Positions 49,584 to 59,229 of a stretch of DNA of 64,000 nucleotides are shown in pieces (position 1 is the stretch's first letter; each line of letters opens with the position of its first letter). The position numbers and the translations under genes are program-made. Under the pieces are notes generated by a model, which was given only the letters and a program-made list of their open reading frames with translations, had not been told where the DNA came from and made no database searches. The DNA is from an uncultured Lachnospiraceae bacterium (GTDB lineage Bacteria > Bacillota > Clostridia > Lachnospirales > Lachnospiraceae): assembly GCA_937910785.1 (NCBI GenBank), contig CALDLG010000021.1, forward strand, positions 9,589 through 73,588. Direction: 5' to 3'.

Positions 49584-51494
49584 TCAAAACCCTCTGTACG
49601 TTCCTTTCGTCTCCCGCTTCACCTCATAAAGCGCCTCGTCCGCACGGTTCAGAAGTTCAGAGATATCCGTATTCTTGTTGTCAGTCCATGCGAACCCTGA
49701 TGAGGCGCTTATGGTCCCGGTCTGCGTCCTGGACAACGCGACCTGATTCCTGCCGAGCTGCTCATAAAAGCCGTCCATATAACTTGCGATGTCGTCGCTG
49801 CTTCGACAGTCAAAGATGAACATACAAAATTCATCACCGGAACGCCTTGCCGTCAGAAAATGTTCTTCCGGCATGGATGCCATGACAGCGGAAAAGCTTT
49901 GCAGATACCGGTCGCCCACATCGTGGCCATAGGTATCGTTGATGTCTTTAAAGTAATCCAGATCCAGCATAACTGCCGCGCAGCCTTTTCCTTCCGGTAT
50001 GTTATGAAGAATTTCTTCTGTCATCTTTTTAAAATATTGATATTTGTAAAGTCCGGTAAGCGGGTCATGAATATTTTCATAGCGCATTTTTCGCTTTTCC
50101 GTCATATCGCCCGTCACATCGGTTATGACCCCCAGCTTCCCCTCTTCCGACTCGGACATATGAATACGAATATATCTGTCATCATCGATTTGGTAAACGT
50201 CTTCCTCCCCTTCAACGGCCTCTTTCGTAAGCTGTTTGATATAATTGTCAAAGGAAGACACATCCCCGCACAGGTCAGCGACTTTCTGATCGGAAATATG
50301 AAGAAGCCCGCCAAGCCCTGATGTAACGAACACATGGGAGGCTCCGTTCTCATATTCAAAAGCCGCCAGCGGCACCCCGCTGATTTCAATAATCGCGGAA
50401 ATACGATCGGAAAGACTGACAATACTTTTCACCATCGTATTGATTCCGCTGCTCAACTCCTGAAACTCTCTGTTTCCGCCTATATCTACCGTGGTATCCA
50501 GATTGCCGTTTGTAATAAATGTCAGTTTTTTAATAATAAGATGTATTCCATCAATCACCTTCCGCCTGACAAGATAGTTCAGCAACAAAATAACCGCTAT
50601 CGCAATGAACAGCAGATAAAGAAACGTCCGCAGCGTATTTCTCGAAAGCTCACGAAACATGATATCCGCCGGCAGCGCCGCACAGAGCAGCACATCATCA
50701 TATCGCTCACTGACCACATACATCAGTCTGCCATCCTGTCCTTTTCGATAAGCGCCCTCCGCACAGTCCGACAACCGGTCCAGCTGATAGCAGTTTCCCG
50801 TATATTCCTGCATAAGAGCGCCGGAATGACCGAGCATGAGACCGGAAGCGCTGTCAATCACATAAAGCTCCTCTTCCACATCGGTCGGAAATCTGGAAAA
50901 AATATAATCATAAGTATTTCTTGACTGCGCTTCCATCTGCCGTTTCGGCTCAAAACCGACCTGCACGACACCTTTCCGCCCCTGTCTTGCCACGCCCACA
51001 CACTGCATGAGCTTGCCTTCCGCCGCATTAGGCTGCGGCCCCTGAATCAGATAAGCGCCTTCCCCGTCACTTTCCAGAAGCGCAAGAAAAGCACTCGTCT
51101 GCTGATGTTCCCTCATATCGAAACCGACATACTCAGAAACGGAACCGGCTACGATAAAACCGCTCTCATCGATCACATGAAGCTCATCCACATTCAGAAG
51201 ATCCGCCAGATACTGCATTTCCACCACACTTAATGACAATACGTCCTCCCGGTCCAGAACATATGCCGCCGCTCTTGCCCTCGTCAGATAATCTTCATCG
51301 AGGCTTTCATTCATCAGAGCAAGCTCCTGTCTGTTGCTTTCCAGCGTATGTATCACCTGTTCGATCTTGGTATGGAAAGTGGCGAACTGCCGCACCTCCA
51401 GCATATGCCAGTAAAACAGAAAGTTAATTAAAAGAATCAGAAAGCTTGCCGCCGTCATGATGGCAATCGTGTATTTAATAAAAATTTTCTGCAT
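49584..51494 (-). CDS. Membrane GGDEF protein (diguanylate cyclase)
   Basis: A 636-residue protein. A helix at about 10-32 and another near 285-310 enclose a dCache-type sensor domain (LHVIDESGFIVAGSVSEYVGFDMREH). A HAMP-like linker and a PAS-like region (about 365-460) follow. The C-terminal GGDEF domain (about 470-636) shows HDPLTGLYKYQYF, VMLDLDYFKDINDTYGHDVGD and the active-site variant RRSGDEFCMF. SGDEF variants are often active, so it should make cyclic di-GMP. ATG at 51494 has AGAGG 8 bases upstream; TTG just before it is less likely. Confidence 0.9.
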   Translation of the reverse strand: MQKIFIKYTIAIMTAASFLILLINFLFYWHMLEVRQFATFHTKIEQVIHTLESNRQELALMNESLDEDYLTRARAAAYVLDREDVLSLSVVEMQYLADLLNVDELHVIDESGFIVAGSVSEYVGFDMREHQQTSAFLALLESDGEGAYLIQGPQPNAAEGKLMQCVGVARQGRKGVVQVGFEPKRQMEAQSRNTYDYIFSRFPTDVEEELYVIDSASGLMLGHSGALMQEYTGNCYQLDRLSDCAEGAYRKGQDGRLMYVVSERYDDVLLCAALPADIMFRELSRNTLRTFLYLLFIAIAVILLLNYLVRRKVIDGIHLIIKKLTFITNGNLDTTVDIGGNREFQELSSGINTMVKSIVSLSDRISAIIEISGVPLAAFEYENGASHVFVTSGLGGLLHISDQKVADLCGDVSSFDNYIKQLTKEAVEGEEDVYQIDDDRYIRIHMSESEEGKLGVITDVTGDMTEKRKMRYENIHDPLTGLYKYQYFKKMTEEILHNIPEGKGCAAVMLDLDYFKDINDTYGHDVGDRYLQSFSAVMASMPEEHFLTARRSGDEFCMFIFDCRSSDDIASYMDGFYEQLGRNQVALSRTQTGTISASSGFAWTDNKNTDISELLNRADEALYEVKRETKGTYRGF

Positions 51495-51537
51495 CAAAGC
51501 ATCCTCTTATCTCATCCCTGATATCCTTTTCAGTATA

Positions 51538-52872
51538 TCATTTTTTGATGTCAGAAAATCCTCCTTTTTTTCGCATATTTCCCTGAAATTTCGCAAAGAG
51601 TACGATATGAAAAATACCTTCCTCGCAATAGGCTCCGATATTCCCGCCTATCTTATCCGAAAAGGCAAGTACACTCTGCATTCCAAGGCCATGCTCTCCG
51701 CCCGCCCTGCTTCGTGGCAGCCCGGTATATTCATCGAACAGAATCTCCTGTTCATACGGATTCTGCATATGAATCAGCAGATGGTCTTCCGGAAAATGAA
51801 TCTTTATATCCACATATCGTCTTTCCTGTTCCAGCTCTTTCACGCAGGACAACGCGTTTTCAAAAAGATTCGCAATCACCGACGCCAGTTCATAATCATT
51901 GACCGGCATCTCCTTCGGCACGAAAAGCTCCCGTCGCACCTCGATCCCGGATGCTTCCGCTTTTTCCATCATATTTTTAAGAACCGTATTCACAATGAGA
52001 TTATCGCAGTATTTCACGATCCTGTTTTCATCCGCTACCTCATGAATATATTTCGTCACCTTCCGTATCTCGTCATACTCCCCCTGCTCCAGCAGCAGAT
52101 CAATCATGCCGGAATAATGCCGCATATCATGTCTTAGAATTCTCAGATTTTTTTCCGCCTGCTCCACCAGATAATACTGATTCTCCAGACCCTTAATATA
52201 AGATTTAAAAAGTACGTTTTTCCAGTAAATGCTCTTTCTTCGGGATTCACTCTCCACATACCGGAATACGATGACATAGGATATGAACATCGTAATGATA
52301 AAAATCAGAATGCCCGGAATGTTCTTCAGATTATCCTCCAGCCTGCATGGAAACATGGTAAGAAACGCAAAACCACAATAAAAAAGAGCCGGTATCAGGC
52401 ATAGCAGCCACCAGTTCTGTATGGAACCCATCACCTGATCGTTCAGCCATATATTCCGTATCTTTATGACAAGAAATAATAAAGTGACAGTATGGACCAA
52501 TACGCTTCCCATCAGGGAAAGAAGCACATTCCGGGTATAAATATATAAGACGGAAGACATGATCGCCCCTGCGAGCACATAATTCGATGCTGTCAGTCCG
52601 ATAAACAGAATCTTGCTGTTTCTCTTTTCCGCAATTAAAAGGCCCGTCGCCTGTGTCAAAATTATCTGAAAGATCGTCACTGTCAGAAAAATGACGGTAT
52701 CATCGGGAGGCAGGTCCAGTTTCAGATAATCCGTTACGCTCAGCAGCAGAATAGACACAATACAGATCCCTGCCGTTTTCCGTTTGGAATATCGGTGCAC
52801 GATAAACAGATACATGAACAGCATCAGAAAAATATGCGTCATAAAATAGGATATATTTTTATAAAATTCCAT
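51538..52872 (-). CDS. AgrC-like sensor histidine kinase (HATPase_c_5)
   Basis: A 444-residue kinase with about six or seven N-terminal helices (to about 210), as in peptide-sensing AgrC/ComD kinases. The acceptor His is in LRILRHDMRHYSGMID, with an unconventional ATPase domain: LIVNTVLKNMMEKAE, ELASVIANLFENALSCV and GEHGLGMQSVL. It ends 6 bases after the response regulator gene in the same transcription unit. No AgrB/AgrD homologue is nearby. GGGAG precedes the ATG at 52872. Confidence 0.88.
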   Translation of the reverse strand: MEFYKNISYFMTHIFLMLFMYLFIVHRYSKRKTAGICIVSILLLSVTDYLKLDLPPDDTVIFLTVTIFQIILTQATGLLIAEKRNSKILFIGLTASNYVLAGAIMSSVLYIYTRNVLLSLMGSVLVHTVTLLFLVIKIRNIWLNDQVMGSIQNWWLLCLIPALFYCGFAFLTMFPCRLEDNLKNIPGILIFIITMFISYVIVFRYVESESRRKSIYWKNVLFKSYIKGLENQYYLVEQAEKNLRILRHDMRHYSGMIDLLLEQGEYDEIRKVTKYIHEVADENRIVKYCDNLIVNTVLKNMMEKAEASGIEVRRELFVPKEMPVNDYELASVIANLFENALSCVKELEQERRYVDIKIHFPEDHLLIHMQNPYEQEILFDEYTGLPRSRAGGEHGLGMQSVLAFSDKIGGNIGAYCEEGIFHIVLFAKFQGNMRKKGGFSDIKK

Positions 52873-52881
52873 CAAAGCTCC

Positions 52882-53625
52882 CTACCTGTACTGCTCTGTA
52901 ACAAAATTCAGATACTCCCTTTTCACGGCCGCCGCTCTCGTCTTGCTGACAGGAACGCTCCGACCGTTTTCCATATAACAGAATCCCTGACCCAGACTCT
53001 TGATATAATTCATATTAACCAGAAAGGATTTATGAACCCGGACAAAGGCTCTGTCCTCCGCAATTTCTTTGATCTCCTCATCAAAAGACTTCCTGATAAA
53101 AATACTTCTGACACTGCGGCCATCCGTCAAATGAACTTCCAGTATCCTCGCCGCATTTTCGATATAAACGATGTCAGAACAGGAAACCGAAACAATACCA
53201 TTCCGCGTTTTGACAGGATAACGGATATCCTTATACAGCAGATCCTGATTCAGCTTTACATGCGATACGGCATAATCCATCGCTTCGCCGAAAATCTCAT
53301 CGCTCACCGGCTTTAACAGATACCGCACCGCATGTACGCCATATGCCTCCATTGCATACTCATTGGAAGACGAAATGTAGATCACAACGCTTTTCCCTGT
53401 TTTTTCCAGAAGACCGCCGATATCGATTCCCGTTTTCTCAGGCATAATCATGTCGAGAATATAGATATCCGCCAGTTCTTTCCGTAATATTTTCTGATAT
53501 ACCTGCGAAGCGTCCGAAAACTTCTCTACGTCAAACGTCACATTGGCAGATTTCTCATACCTTTCCAGTAAGCGTTCCACCGTTACCAGATCACGCGTAT
53601 AATCGTCACAGACTACAATCTTCAT
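52882..53625 (-). CDS. LytTR response regulator (AgrA-like)
   Basis: A 247-residue regulator. The receiver domain has DD near residue 7-8 and phospho-acceptor Asp in DIYILDMIMPEKTG (about 57), and the C-terminal LytTR domain has YPVKTRNGIVSVSCSDIVYIEN, FIRKSFDEEIKEIAEDRAFVRVHKSFLVN. It pairs with the AgrC-like kinase downstream. Confidence 0.9.
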   Translation of the reverse strand: MKIVVCDDYTRDLVTVERLLERYEKSANVTFDVEKFSDASQVYQKILRKELADIYILDMIMPEKTGIDIGGLLEKTGKSVVIYISSSNEYAMEAYGVHAVRYLLKPVSDEIFGEAMDYAVSHVKLNQDLLYKDIRYPVKTRNGIVSVSCSDIVYIENAARILEVHLTDGRSVRSIFIRKSFDEEIKEIAEDRAFVRVHKSFLVNMNYIKSLGQGFCYMENGRSVPVSKTRAAAVKREYLNFVTEQYR

Positions 53626-53663
53626 GTTCTCTTTTCACTCCGGTATGTCTTCTATTAATATCA

Positions 53664-56384
53664 TTACACAAGCTTTACAAGCAGCTCATGTGTTTTATTT
53701 TCATCGAGCCGGCAGATTTCCTCCAAGGAAATCAATGCCTTTTCTCCGCTCAGGGCAACCTGCTTTCCATCCAGAGAGATGCTGTCTGTCCGATATGCTC
53801 CGTATTCTTTTCCTTCGGCATTCTCATAAACGATATGCCATCTTTTCCCGCCGAAGTTCAGGTAAATGCCTGCTTTTCCGTCCCTGAACTGCTCCTTCTG
53901 CAGACGCGGTTCCAAAACAAGCGCACCACAGCTTCCCTTCACGCCGAACATCTCCGTAATGACTGTCAGCATCATCCAGCTTGCCGCCCCGGTCAGATAA
54001 TGATACATACCCCTGCCCCGGTCGTTAAAATATTCCGGGATTCCCGGATAAATCCTGCTCACCGCAAAATCTGCCGCCTGTTCATATAAAGTCCGCAGCG
54101 CACGCCAGCCCTCCTTCGCAAACCCCTGTTTGTAAAGCGCATTAGCAAACATCGTCGTCATATGAGAAAAGACCGCGCCGTTTTCCTTATGTCCATACGC
54201 AAAACCAAACATTCTGCCAAGGTCCGTTTTCAGTTCCCCGAAATCCGTATTCAGACGATATCCGCCAACTTCCTTCCGATACAAATACGCATCCGCCGCT
54301 TTTACGATCTTCTCAGTCTGTTCCTTCGTCGCCGTACCGGACATCACGGAAAATACCTGCCCCGTCAGCATCATCCTGATGCCCTGCTCCGTAATGCCTT
54401 CACAGGGTCTTCCGCTGTTATCGTAATAGCTGTTGAACCATCCCCGGTCCTCCCCGTCTTCAATCCATTCGGTCCGCCGGATGTGTTCTCTCAGCCACTG
54501 TGCTTTTTCCAACAGGCTTTCCCTTATCATCTTACAGTCAAATGTACGCTTTTGGCCGGATATATGGCCAAAACAGCTCCTGCAGTATTCCGAAAGCCTC
54601 TCCTTCTTCCCTGCAATGTCCTCATATAAATCTGTCCCCGTCCGCAGAAGCGGTTCGATTTCCGAAAGCAGTTCGACAAAACGCAGCCCCTCCTTTTCCT
54701 CCAGCAATCCGATCAGAGAAGCGAGCGTCTCCAGATTATCCGAATAAGCCGCCGTAAATGCCACGCTTTCTCCCCGCTCCGGGGCCATATCAAGCGCATC
54801 GTTCCAATCCGCGCCGCGCAGCCGCATATGATTGTGTTCGCCTACCTCATAGAAAACGGTCAGGTTCTGCACCAGAATATGCTCCAGAAGGGTTCCATAA
54901 TAAACCGTACCGTCTTCACTCTTTAAAACCGGTGCACTGCCGGCCTCCCAGTTCTCATCGATCCGGGTTCCGCGCTCTTCCTGTTTATCCTTAAAATAAG
55001 TATTTTCCTTCAGTAAAATGGCCAGATCGCCGGTCTGGTCGATATAAAACTTCGTCGTCATAAGCGGCCAGAGTCCATGATCCATCCAGACTCTCGTAAT
55101 GTTATTCCGATCCGCAATAAATTCTCCCTGCCCGTTTCCGATAATTGTAGCATTGCTGCCGTCGATTCTGACGCCTCCATAATTATCGATCAGCATCTGC
55201 CTCACACCGTCCGGATTCATAATCAGAAGCGCCAGACAGTCCTGCCAGAGATCCCGCCAGCCTCTTCCTCCTTTTCCGTAATCGTGATGCGGCAGAAAGG
55301 AACATCCGTAAATCCGCCGAAGCATCGGCTGAAAATTCACCCAGTACATAAAATTATCAAAAACAGTATCCGCCGTCTCATAGGAAACATTGATTTTATC
55401 AAGCCAGTATTGTTTCGTCTTTTCGAACGCACCGAGCACCTCATCCGCATTCCGGTACCGTACAAGCATATCCTCTATCTTTTTTTGCTCTTTCTCCGCA
55501 CCGATAAAAAGAAGATAGCGCTTCTTTTCTCCCGGCTTCAGATCCGCCGTTTGAAACCGGAGCGCGCCCACGATTTCATAACCGTCATAATGCCTGCCGT
55601 GAGCATCATAAGGCAGATTTCTGATAACACTTTCGGGCCGTTCGAAGCTGCCGCCCTCCCCGATATAATCCTCCACAACCGGCAGGAATCCGGCCGGCTT
55701 CGTCCCATCGCCTTCCATGCCGCATACATAATAGGTCACTTCGTTCTTCTGATGCCCTCTTTCGTCAAAAGAAAGCGTCGGCGTCACCAGAACGCCCTCC
55801 GGAATCGTTACCGCTCTGTGCAGAAGCGAGGTCACATGCCGGTGATCTCTTAAATTATCCGCGCTCCGTCCGTAAAGCGGAACCGCCGCCGTCGGAACGA
55901 AAGAGCATGGCTCATCTCCTTTGTTTTCGATCTCCACATACATGATCTCCACGTCATATTCCCCGACCGGAACAAAAGAAAGTATGCGCGACGACAGCGA
56001 GTATTCCTTCGATTCCCGTTCGATCTGCTGCCACATAGGGCCCGCGGTCAGAACGCTCTTGTCCTGTTTATCCGTAAATTTCGCCGCCTGTGCCTGCGCC
56101 GAAGCGCCTGTCAGCGAATAGCAGGCGTCTTCTCCAAACCGGCACCAGAAGTTCCTTGAAGATCTGTTGTTATGAAGCTCTTCCGCACTGACCGGCTGCA
56201 ATACAAACTCATTCTGGCCGCGCTTTAAATCCCCGCCCAATGTCGGCGTCAATGCGCCCTTCAACCCATGTTCTCCTGCCACCGGAAAATATAAATACCC
56301 TGTATTCTCCGGCTGCTCCAACCGGAAAGTTCCCCTGTTATCCAGAAACCGATACCCTGTTACCGCATCACGATTCATCTTCAT
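53664..56384 (-). CDS. GH94-type glycoside phosphorylase
   Basis: A 906-residue cytoplasmic enzyme, probably a phosphorylase acting on a beta-linked disaccharide or oligosaccharide to give a sugar 1-phosphate. The N-terminal beta domain (YRFLDNRGTFRLEQPENTGY, NNRSSRNFWCRFGEDACYS) leads to an (alpha/alpha)6 barrel with GGRGWRDLWQDCLALL and RLRGADWNDALDMAP (catalytic Asp region, about 528). The C-terminal part has EYFNDRGRGMYHYLTGAASWMM. Cellobiose, chitobiose and other specificities cannot be separated by eye. AGGATA precedes the ATG. It lies beside an AraC gene. Confidence 0.8.
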   Translation of the reverse strand: MKMNRDAVTGYRFLDNRGTFRLEQPENTGYLYFPVAGEHGLKGALTPTLGGDLKRGQNEFVLQPVSAEELHNNRSSRNFWCRFGEDACYSLTGASAQAQAAKFTDKQDKSVLTAGPMWQQIERESKEYSLSSRILSFVPVGEYDVEIMYVEIENKGDEPCSFVPTAAVPLYGRSADNLRDHRHVTSLLHRAVTIPEGVLVTPTLSFDERGHQKNEVTYYVCGMEGDGTKPAGFLPVVEDYIGEGGSFERPESVIRNLPYDAHGRHYDGYEIVGALRFQTADLKPGEKKRYLLFIGAEKEQKKIEDMLVRYRNADEVLGAFEKTKQYWLDKINVSYETADTVFDNFMYWVNFQPMLRRIYGCSFLPHHDYGKGGRGWRDLWQDCLALLIMNPDGVRQMLIDNYGGVRIDGSNATIIGNGQGEFIADRNNITRVWMDHGLWPLMTTKFYIDQTGDLAILLKENTYFKDKQEERGTRIDENWEAGSAPVLKSEDGTVYYGTLLEHILVQNLTVFYEVGEHNHMRLRGADWNDALDMAPERGESVAFTAAYSDNLETLASLIGLLEEKEGLRFVELLSEIEPLLRTGTDLYEDIAGKKERLSEYCRSCFGHISGQKRTFDCKMIRESLLEKAQWLREHIRRTEWIEDGEDRGWFNSYYDNSGRPCEGITEQGIRMMLTGQVFSVMSGTATKEQTEKIVKAADAYLYRKEVGGYRLNTDFGELKTDLGRMFGFAYGHKENGAVFSHMTTMFANALYKQGFAKEGWRALRTLYEQAADFAVSRIYPGIPEYFNDRGRGMYHYLTGAASWMMLTVITEMFGVKGSCGALVLEPRLQKEQFRDGKAGIYLNFGGKRWHIVYENAEGKEYGAYRTDSISLDGKQVALSGEKALISLEEICRLDENKTHELLVKLV

Positions 56385-56569
56385 TATCCTGCCTTCCTTT
56401 TTCAGATTTCCGTTGATTTTCCTGTTTTCTTATCTTTCTATTCTACTTCCTGCAAGCGCGGATTGTCCATAGCTTATTGTGGGGATTTATATGATTCGTA
56501 CCATCGTACGGTTATCCGCTTCCATACGTCCCCCCAAGTGTCCCACCGGAAGGGGCCCGTCCCGGAGAA

Positions 56570-56722
56570 AGCAGCCCGGCAGGCGATATTTCCTGCGGAG
56601 GCCCTTGAAAAGCGCCGGTACTTAGTGAGAAAGCTGCTCTGCGGCTTTTGAACCTAGTACCGCTGCTGCTTTTCACGGAGCGGGAGCGTGCCTCCAAAGG
56701 AAATATCGCCTGCCGGGCTGCT
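56570..56722. repeat. Long complex inverted repeat
   Basis: The outer arms (AGCAGCCCGGCAGG... from 56570-56594, mirrored at 56696-56722) are about 25 bases and essentially perfect. They enclose GGAGGC/GCCTCC, TTGAAAAGC/GCTTTTCA and GGTACTTAG/CTAGTACC. The segment CCTGCCGGGCTGCTTC is repeated again at about 56738. The whole 390-base gap 56385-56775 has no convincing gene. It resembles a non-autonomous palindromic element or a structured RNA. Confidence 0.6.
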
Positions 56723-56775
56723 TCCTTCAAGCCTTTCCTGCCGGGCTGCTTCTTCAGGCCTTGCCTGCCATTCCG

Positions 56776-57684
56776 CTATTCCCGCTCCATCCACCTCTTC
56801 CGAAACTGCAGCGGCGGCACTCCATAATATTTTCGAAATGTCTCACAATAATAACTTCCGCCGCAGAATCCATACTCGTATGCGATATCTGTGATACAGG
56901 CATCCGAGTTCAGCAGGGCGGAAAGACTCTTTTGCAGACGCAGCTTTGTCATATAGGCAACCGGCGTGTCACGAAGATATTTTCGAAAAAGCAGGGAGCA
57001 CCGGCTTTTACAGCAGGCGCCGGCCTGTGCGATATCCGCAAGCGTGACGGTCTGCGCAAAATGCTCTTCAATATATGCCATCATATTCCGAAGAGACGTC
57101 AGCTCCGCATTCTCTTTTCCGGGAAGCTGCCATTTTGCAGAAAATTTCCCGGATAATATCTCCATCATGGAAAGAAACGTTTCCATCACCCGGAAATAAT
57201 CCTGCGCCTCCGCTTCGTCCTTTCCATAAAAATGATATATCTCATTTAACTTCCCCAGAATCTCCTTCTGCCAGCCGCTGTTCTCCAAATATAAAAAGGG
57301 ATACCGGGCATTGCGGGTAATATGCTCTATGTATGTCTGATAAAACCACCGATTTCCCTGAAGCAGCTCCGGTGAAAGCAGGATACAGAGAAACTCGCAC
57401 TCGCTATGCTCTCCTGAAAACCCGTAATGCAGCTGTCTGCTGTTTACCATAATCCCGTTGCTTTCAGACAGTTCGATCAGCTCCCCGTTTACATTGTAAG
57501 TCATTTTTCCTTTTTTGATAAGTATAAACTCCAGATCCTCATGCCAGTGGCTGACCGCGGAATAATCCGGATAACGGGAAAGAATTTCATACCGGACATA
57601 AACCGGAAACAACGGATTATTGTAAGCCACCGTCTCGGAAGAATCTACGTTAAACGCTGAGCAATATTTCCTGTCACTGTTCAT
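56776..57684 (-). CDS. AraC family transcriptional regulator
   Basis: A 302-residue regulator. The N-terminal cupin has SHWHEDLEFILIKKGKMTYNVNG; the C-terminal HTH pair is VTLADIAQAGACCKSRCSLLFRKYL and ITDIAYEYGFCGGSYYCETFRKYYG, ending GVPPLQFRKRW. GGAGGGAGCAT precedes the ATG. It lies 390 bases upstream of the GH94 gene on the same strand and may regulate it. Confidence 0.88.
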   Translation of the reverse strand: MNSDRKYCSAFNVDSSETVAYNNPLFPVYVRYEILSRYPDYSAVSHWHEDLEFILIKKGKMTYNVNGELIELSESNGIMVNSRQLHYGFSGEHSECEFLCILLSPELLQGNRWFYQTYIEHITRNARYPFLYLENSGWQKEILGKLNEIYHFYGKDEAEAQDYFRVMETFLSMMEILSGKFSAKWQLPGKENAELTSLRNMMAYIEEHFAQTVTLADIAQAGACCKSRCSLLFRKYLRDTPVAYMTKLRLQKSLSALLNSDACITDIAYEYGFCGGSYYCETFRKYYGVPPLQFRKRWMERE

Positions 57685-57861
57685 ATGCTCCCTCCGGCAA
57701 GAAGATTGTTATATAATTATAAATTATTTTGAAAGAATTTTAAAGATGGAAATGTTATTGTTAAAATCAGAACAGGACTGTCAGGGCAGCACACGACAGT
57801 TCCCTCAGACGGCGTTACCGTAGCATTGAAAAATATAACGGAGTCAGAAAGGAATCATACC

Positions 57862-58497
57862 ATGAAAATGACAAACAAAGAGCGAAGAGACGCGGAACTG
57901 GCTTATATTTCGGACGACAGCATTTTTGAAGAGCAGCTCGTCTGCAGAAAGCTTCTGCAAAAACTGAATTTTATGGACCGCTCCGATTTTAAAGGCATCG
58001 GGGAAGTCGTTAAGGAGCTTCTTGGAAAATCAGAGGGCGCTTTTATCAATCCGCCCTTTTACTGCGATTACGGAAAACATATCGAGGTCGGAAAGAACTT
58101 TTTCGCCAACTACAACTGCACGCTGTTAGATGTCGCAAGAATCAAAATCGGTGACAACTGCCAGATGGCCCCGAACGTGGCAGTCTACACCGCCGGACAT
58201 CCCATCCATCCCGTCACCCGTAATTCCGCTTACGAATACGGCAAAGAAGTAATCATCGGTGACAACGTATGGCTTGGCGGCAATACCGTAATCTGTCCCG
58301 GCGTACACATCGGAAGCAATGTTGTCATTGGCGCGGGCAGCGTTGTGACAAAAGATATTCCGGACTGGTGTATCGCCGCAGGCAATCCATGTAAAGTAAT
58401 TAAAACAATTACAGATGATGACAAAAAGAAACTGTTTCGAAATGAAGAAATCGATGAGGAGGCGTGGGCGGATATTACATCCCGGTGCACTTTCTGA
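57862..58497 (+). CDS. Maltose/galactoside O-acetyltransferase-like protein
   Basis: A 211-residue acetyl-CoA:sugar O-acetyltransferase of the left-handed beta-helix family. The N-terminal mac domain (KMTNKERRDAELAYISDD) is followed by hexapeptide repeats (IKIGDNCQMAPNVAVYTAGHPIHP with catalytic His, VIIGDNVWLGGNTVICPGVHIGSNVVIGAGSVVTKDIPD). AAAGGA lies 9 bases before the ATG at 57862; the longer frame from 57826 lacks this support. It is followed by an Ogt-like gene. Confidence 0.92.
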   Translation: MKMTNKERRDAELAYISDDSIFEEQLVCRKLLQKLNFMDRSDFKGIGEVVKELLGKSEGAFINPPFYCDYGKHIEVGKNFFANYNCTLLDVARIKIGDNCQMAPNVAVYTAGHPIHPVTRNSAYEYGKEVIIGDNVWLGGNTVICPGVHIGSNVVIGAGSVVTKDIPDWCIAAGNPCKVIKTITDDDKKKLFRNEEIDEEAWADITSRCTF

Positions 58498-58554
58498 AAA
58501 CGAGTGGGCGCCTCCCACCAGGCATCGCCGCCCTGCGGCAGAAAGGAAAAAAAG

Positions 58555-59055
58555 ATGTGCTTTATTCATTCCTGTGATTCCCCTTTGGGACCCATAACAC
58601 TTGCCAGCGACGGAGAATCCCTGACCGGGCTGTGGTTCGACGGCCAGAAATACTTTGGCAGCTCCCTGTCAGGAACTCCTGTCAGAAAGCATCTATCGGT
58701 CTTTGACCGGACGGCCCGGTGGCTGGAAATTTATTTCGGCGGAAAAGACCCCGGTTTTCTTCCGCCCCTGTCCATGAAATCGACTCCTTTCCGCAAATCC
58801 GTCTGGGAAATTCTGCTGACCATTCCTTTCGGGCAGACCATAACTTATGGAGAAATCGCGGCCCGGCTCGCTGGGGAGTCCGGACTGCCGCATATGTCGG
58901 CACAGGCTGTCGGCGGGGCAGTGGGCCACAATCCCATCTCCATAATCATTCCCTGCCACCGGGTTGTCGGCGCGAACGGAAGCCTGACAGGCTATGCGGG
59001 CGGCCTTGACCGGAAAATGCGGCTTCTGAAGCTGGAGCAAAAACAAGCATCCTAA
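58555..59055 (+). CDS. ogt: Methylated-DNA-[protein]-cysteine S-methyltransferase
   Basis: A 166-residue repair protein that takes methyl groups from O6-methylguanine onto its own Cys. The N-terminal ribonuclease-like domain starts CFIHSCDSPLGPITLASDGE, and the C-terminal domain has TPFRKSVWEILLTIPFGQTITYGEIA, VGGAVGHNPISIIIPCHRVVGANGSLTGYAGG, with acceptor Cys in PCHRV. ATG at 58555 has AAAGG upstream. It lies 57 bases after the acetyltransferase gene. Confidence 0.93.
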   Translation: MCFIHSCDSPLGPITLASDGESLTGLWFDGQKYFGSSLSGTPVRKHLSVFDRTARWLEIYFGGKDPGFLPPLSMKSTPFRKSVWEILLTIPFGQTITYGEIAARLAGESGLPHMSAQAVGGAVGHNPISIIIPCHRVVGANGSLTGYAGGLDRKMRLLKLEQKQAS

Positions 59056-59086
59056 TTGGCATATATATGATTTCCTGTTACAGAAT

Positions 59087-59161
59087 AAAATGCCTTCGGC
59101 ATTATGTTCGGAAGAACCTCCGGTTCTTCCACACTGTGTCGAAATTTCCTATTACATAAAA
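59087..59161. repeat. Intergenic palindromic repeat, long copy
   Basis: It shares AAAATGCCTTCGGCATTAT, TTCCAC, CGAAAT and ATTACATAAAA with the copy at 27108..27161. It carries an extra hairpin of about 21 bases (GGAAGAACC-TCC-GGTTCTTCC) in the middle. Confidence 0.6.
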
Positions 59162-59163
59162 TA

Positions 59164-59193
59164 TCGGCACCAGTGGAAACCGCCACTGGTGCC
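59164..59193. terminator. Terminator between the Ogt and CheY genes
   Basis: GGCACCAGTGG and CCACTGGTGCC are arms of a strong hairpin, 11 base pairs with a short loop, at the convergence of two operons. It has no long T-tract but lies between the two stop codons. Confidence 0.55.
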
Positions 59194-59229
59194 AGTATAA
59201 TTCTTTCTGATCAAGTTATGCAAAAAAGA

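Noticed and set aside
52795..53316. A 173-codon plus-strand frame over the AgrC/AgrA junction.
   Set aside because: It is antisense to two well-supported genes and has no recognisable domain.
56512..56730. A 72-codon minus-strand frame within the long inverted repeat.
   Set aside because: Its sequence is dictated by the palindrome and shows no ribosome site or domain.
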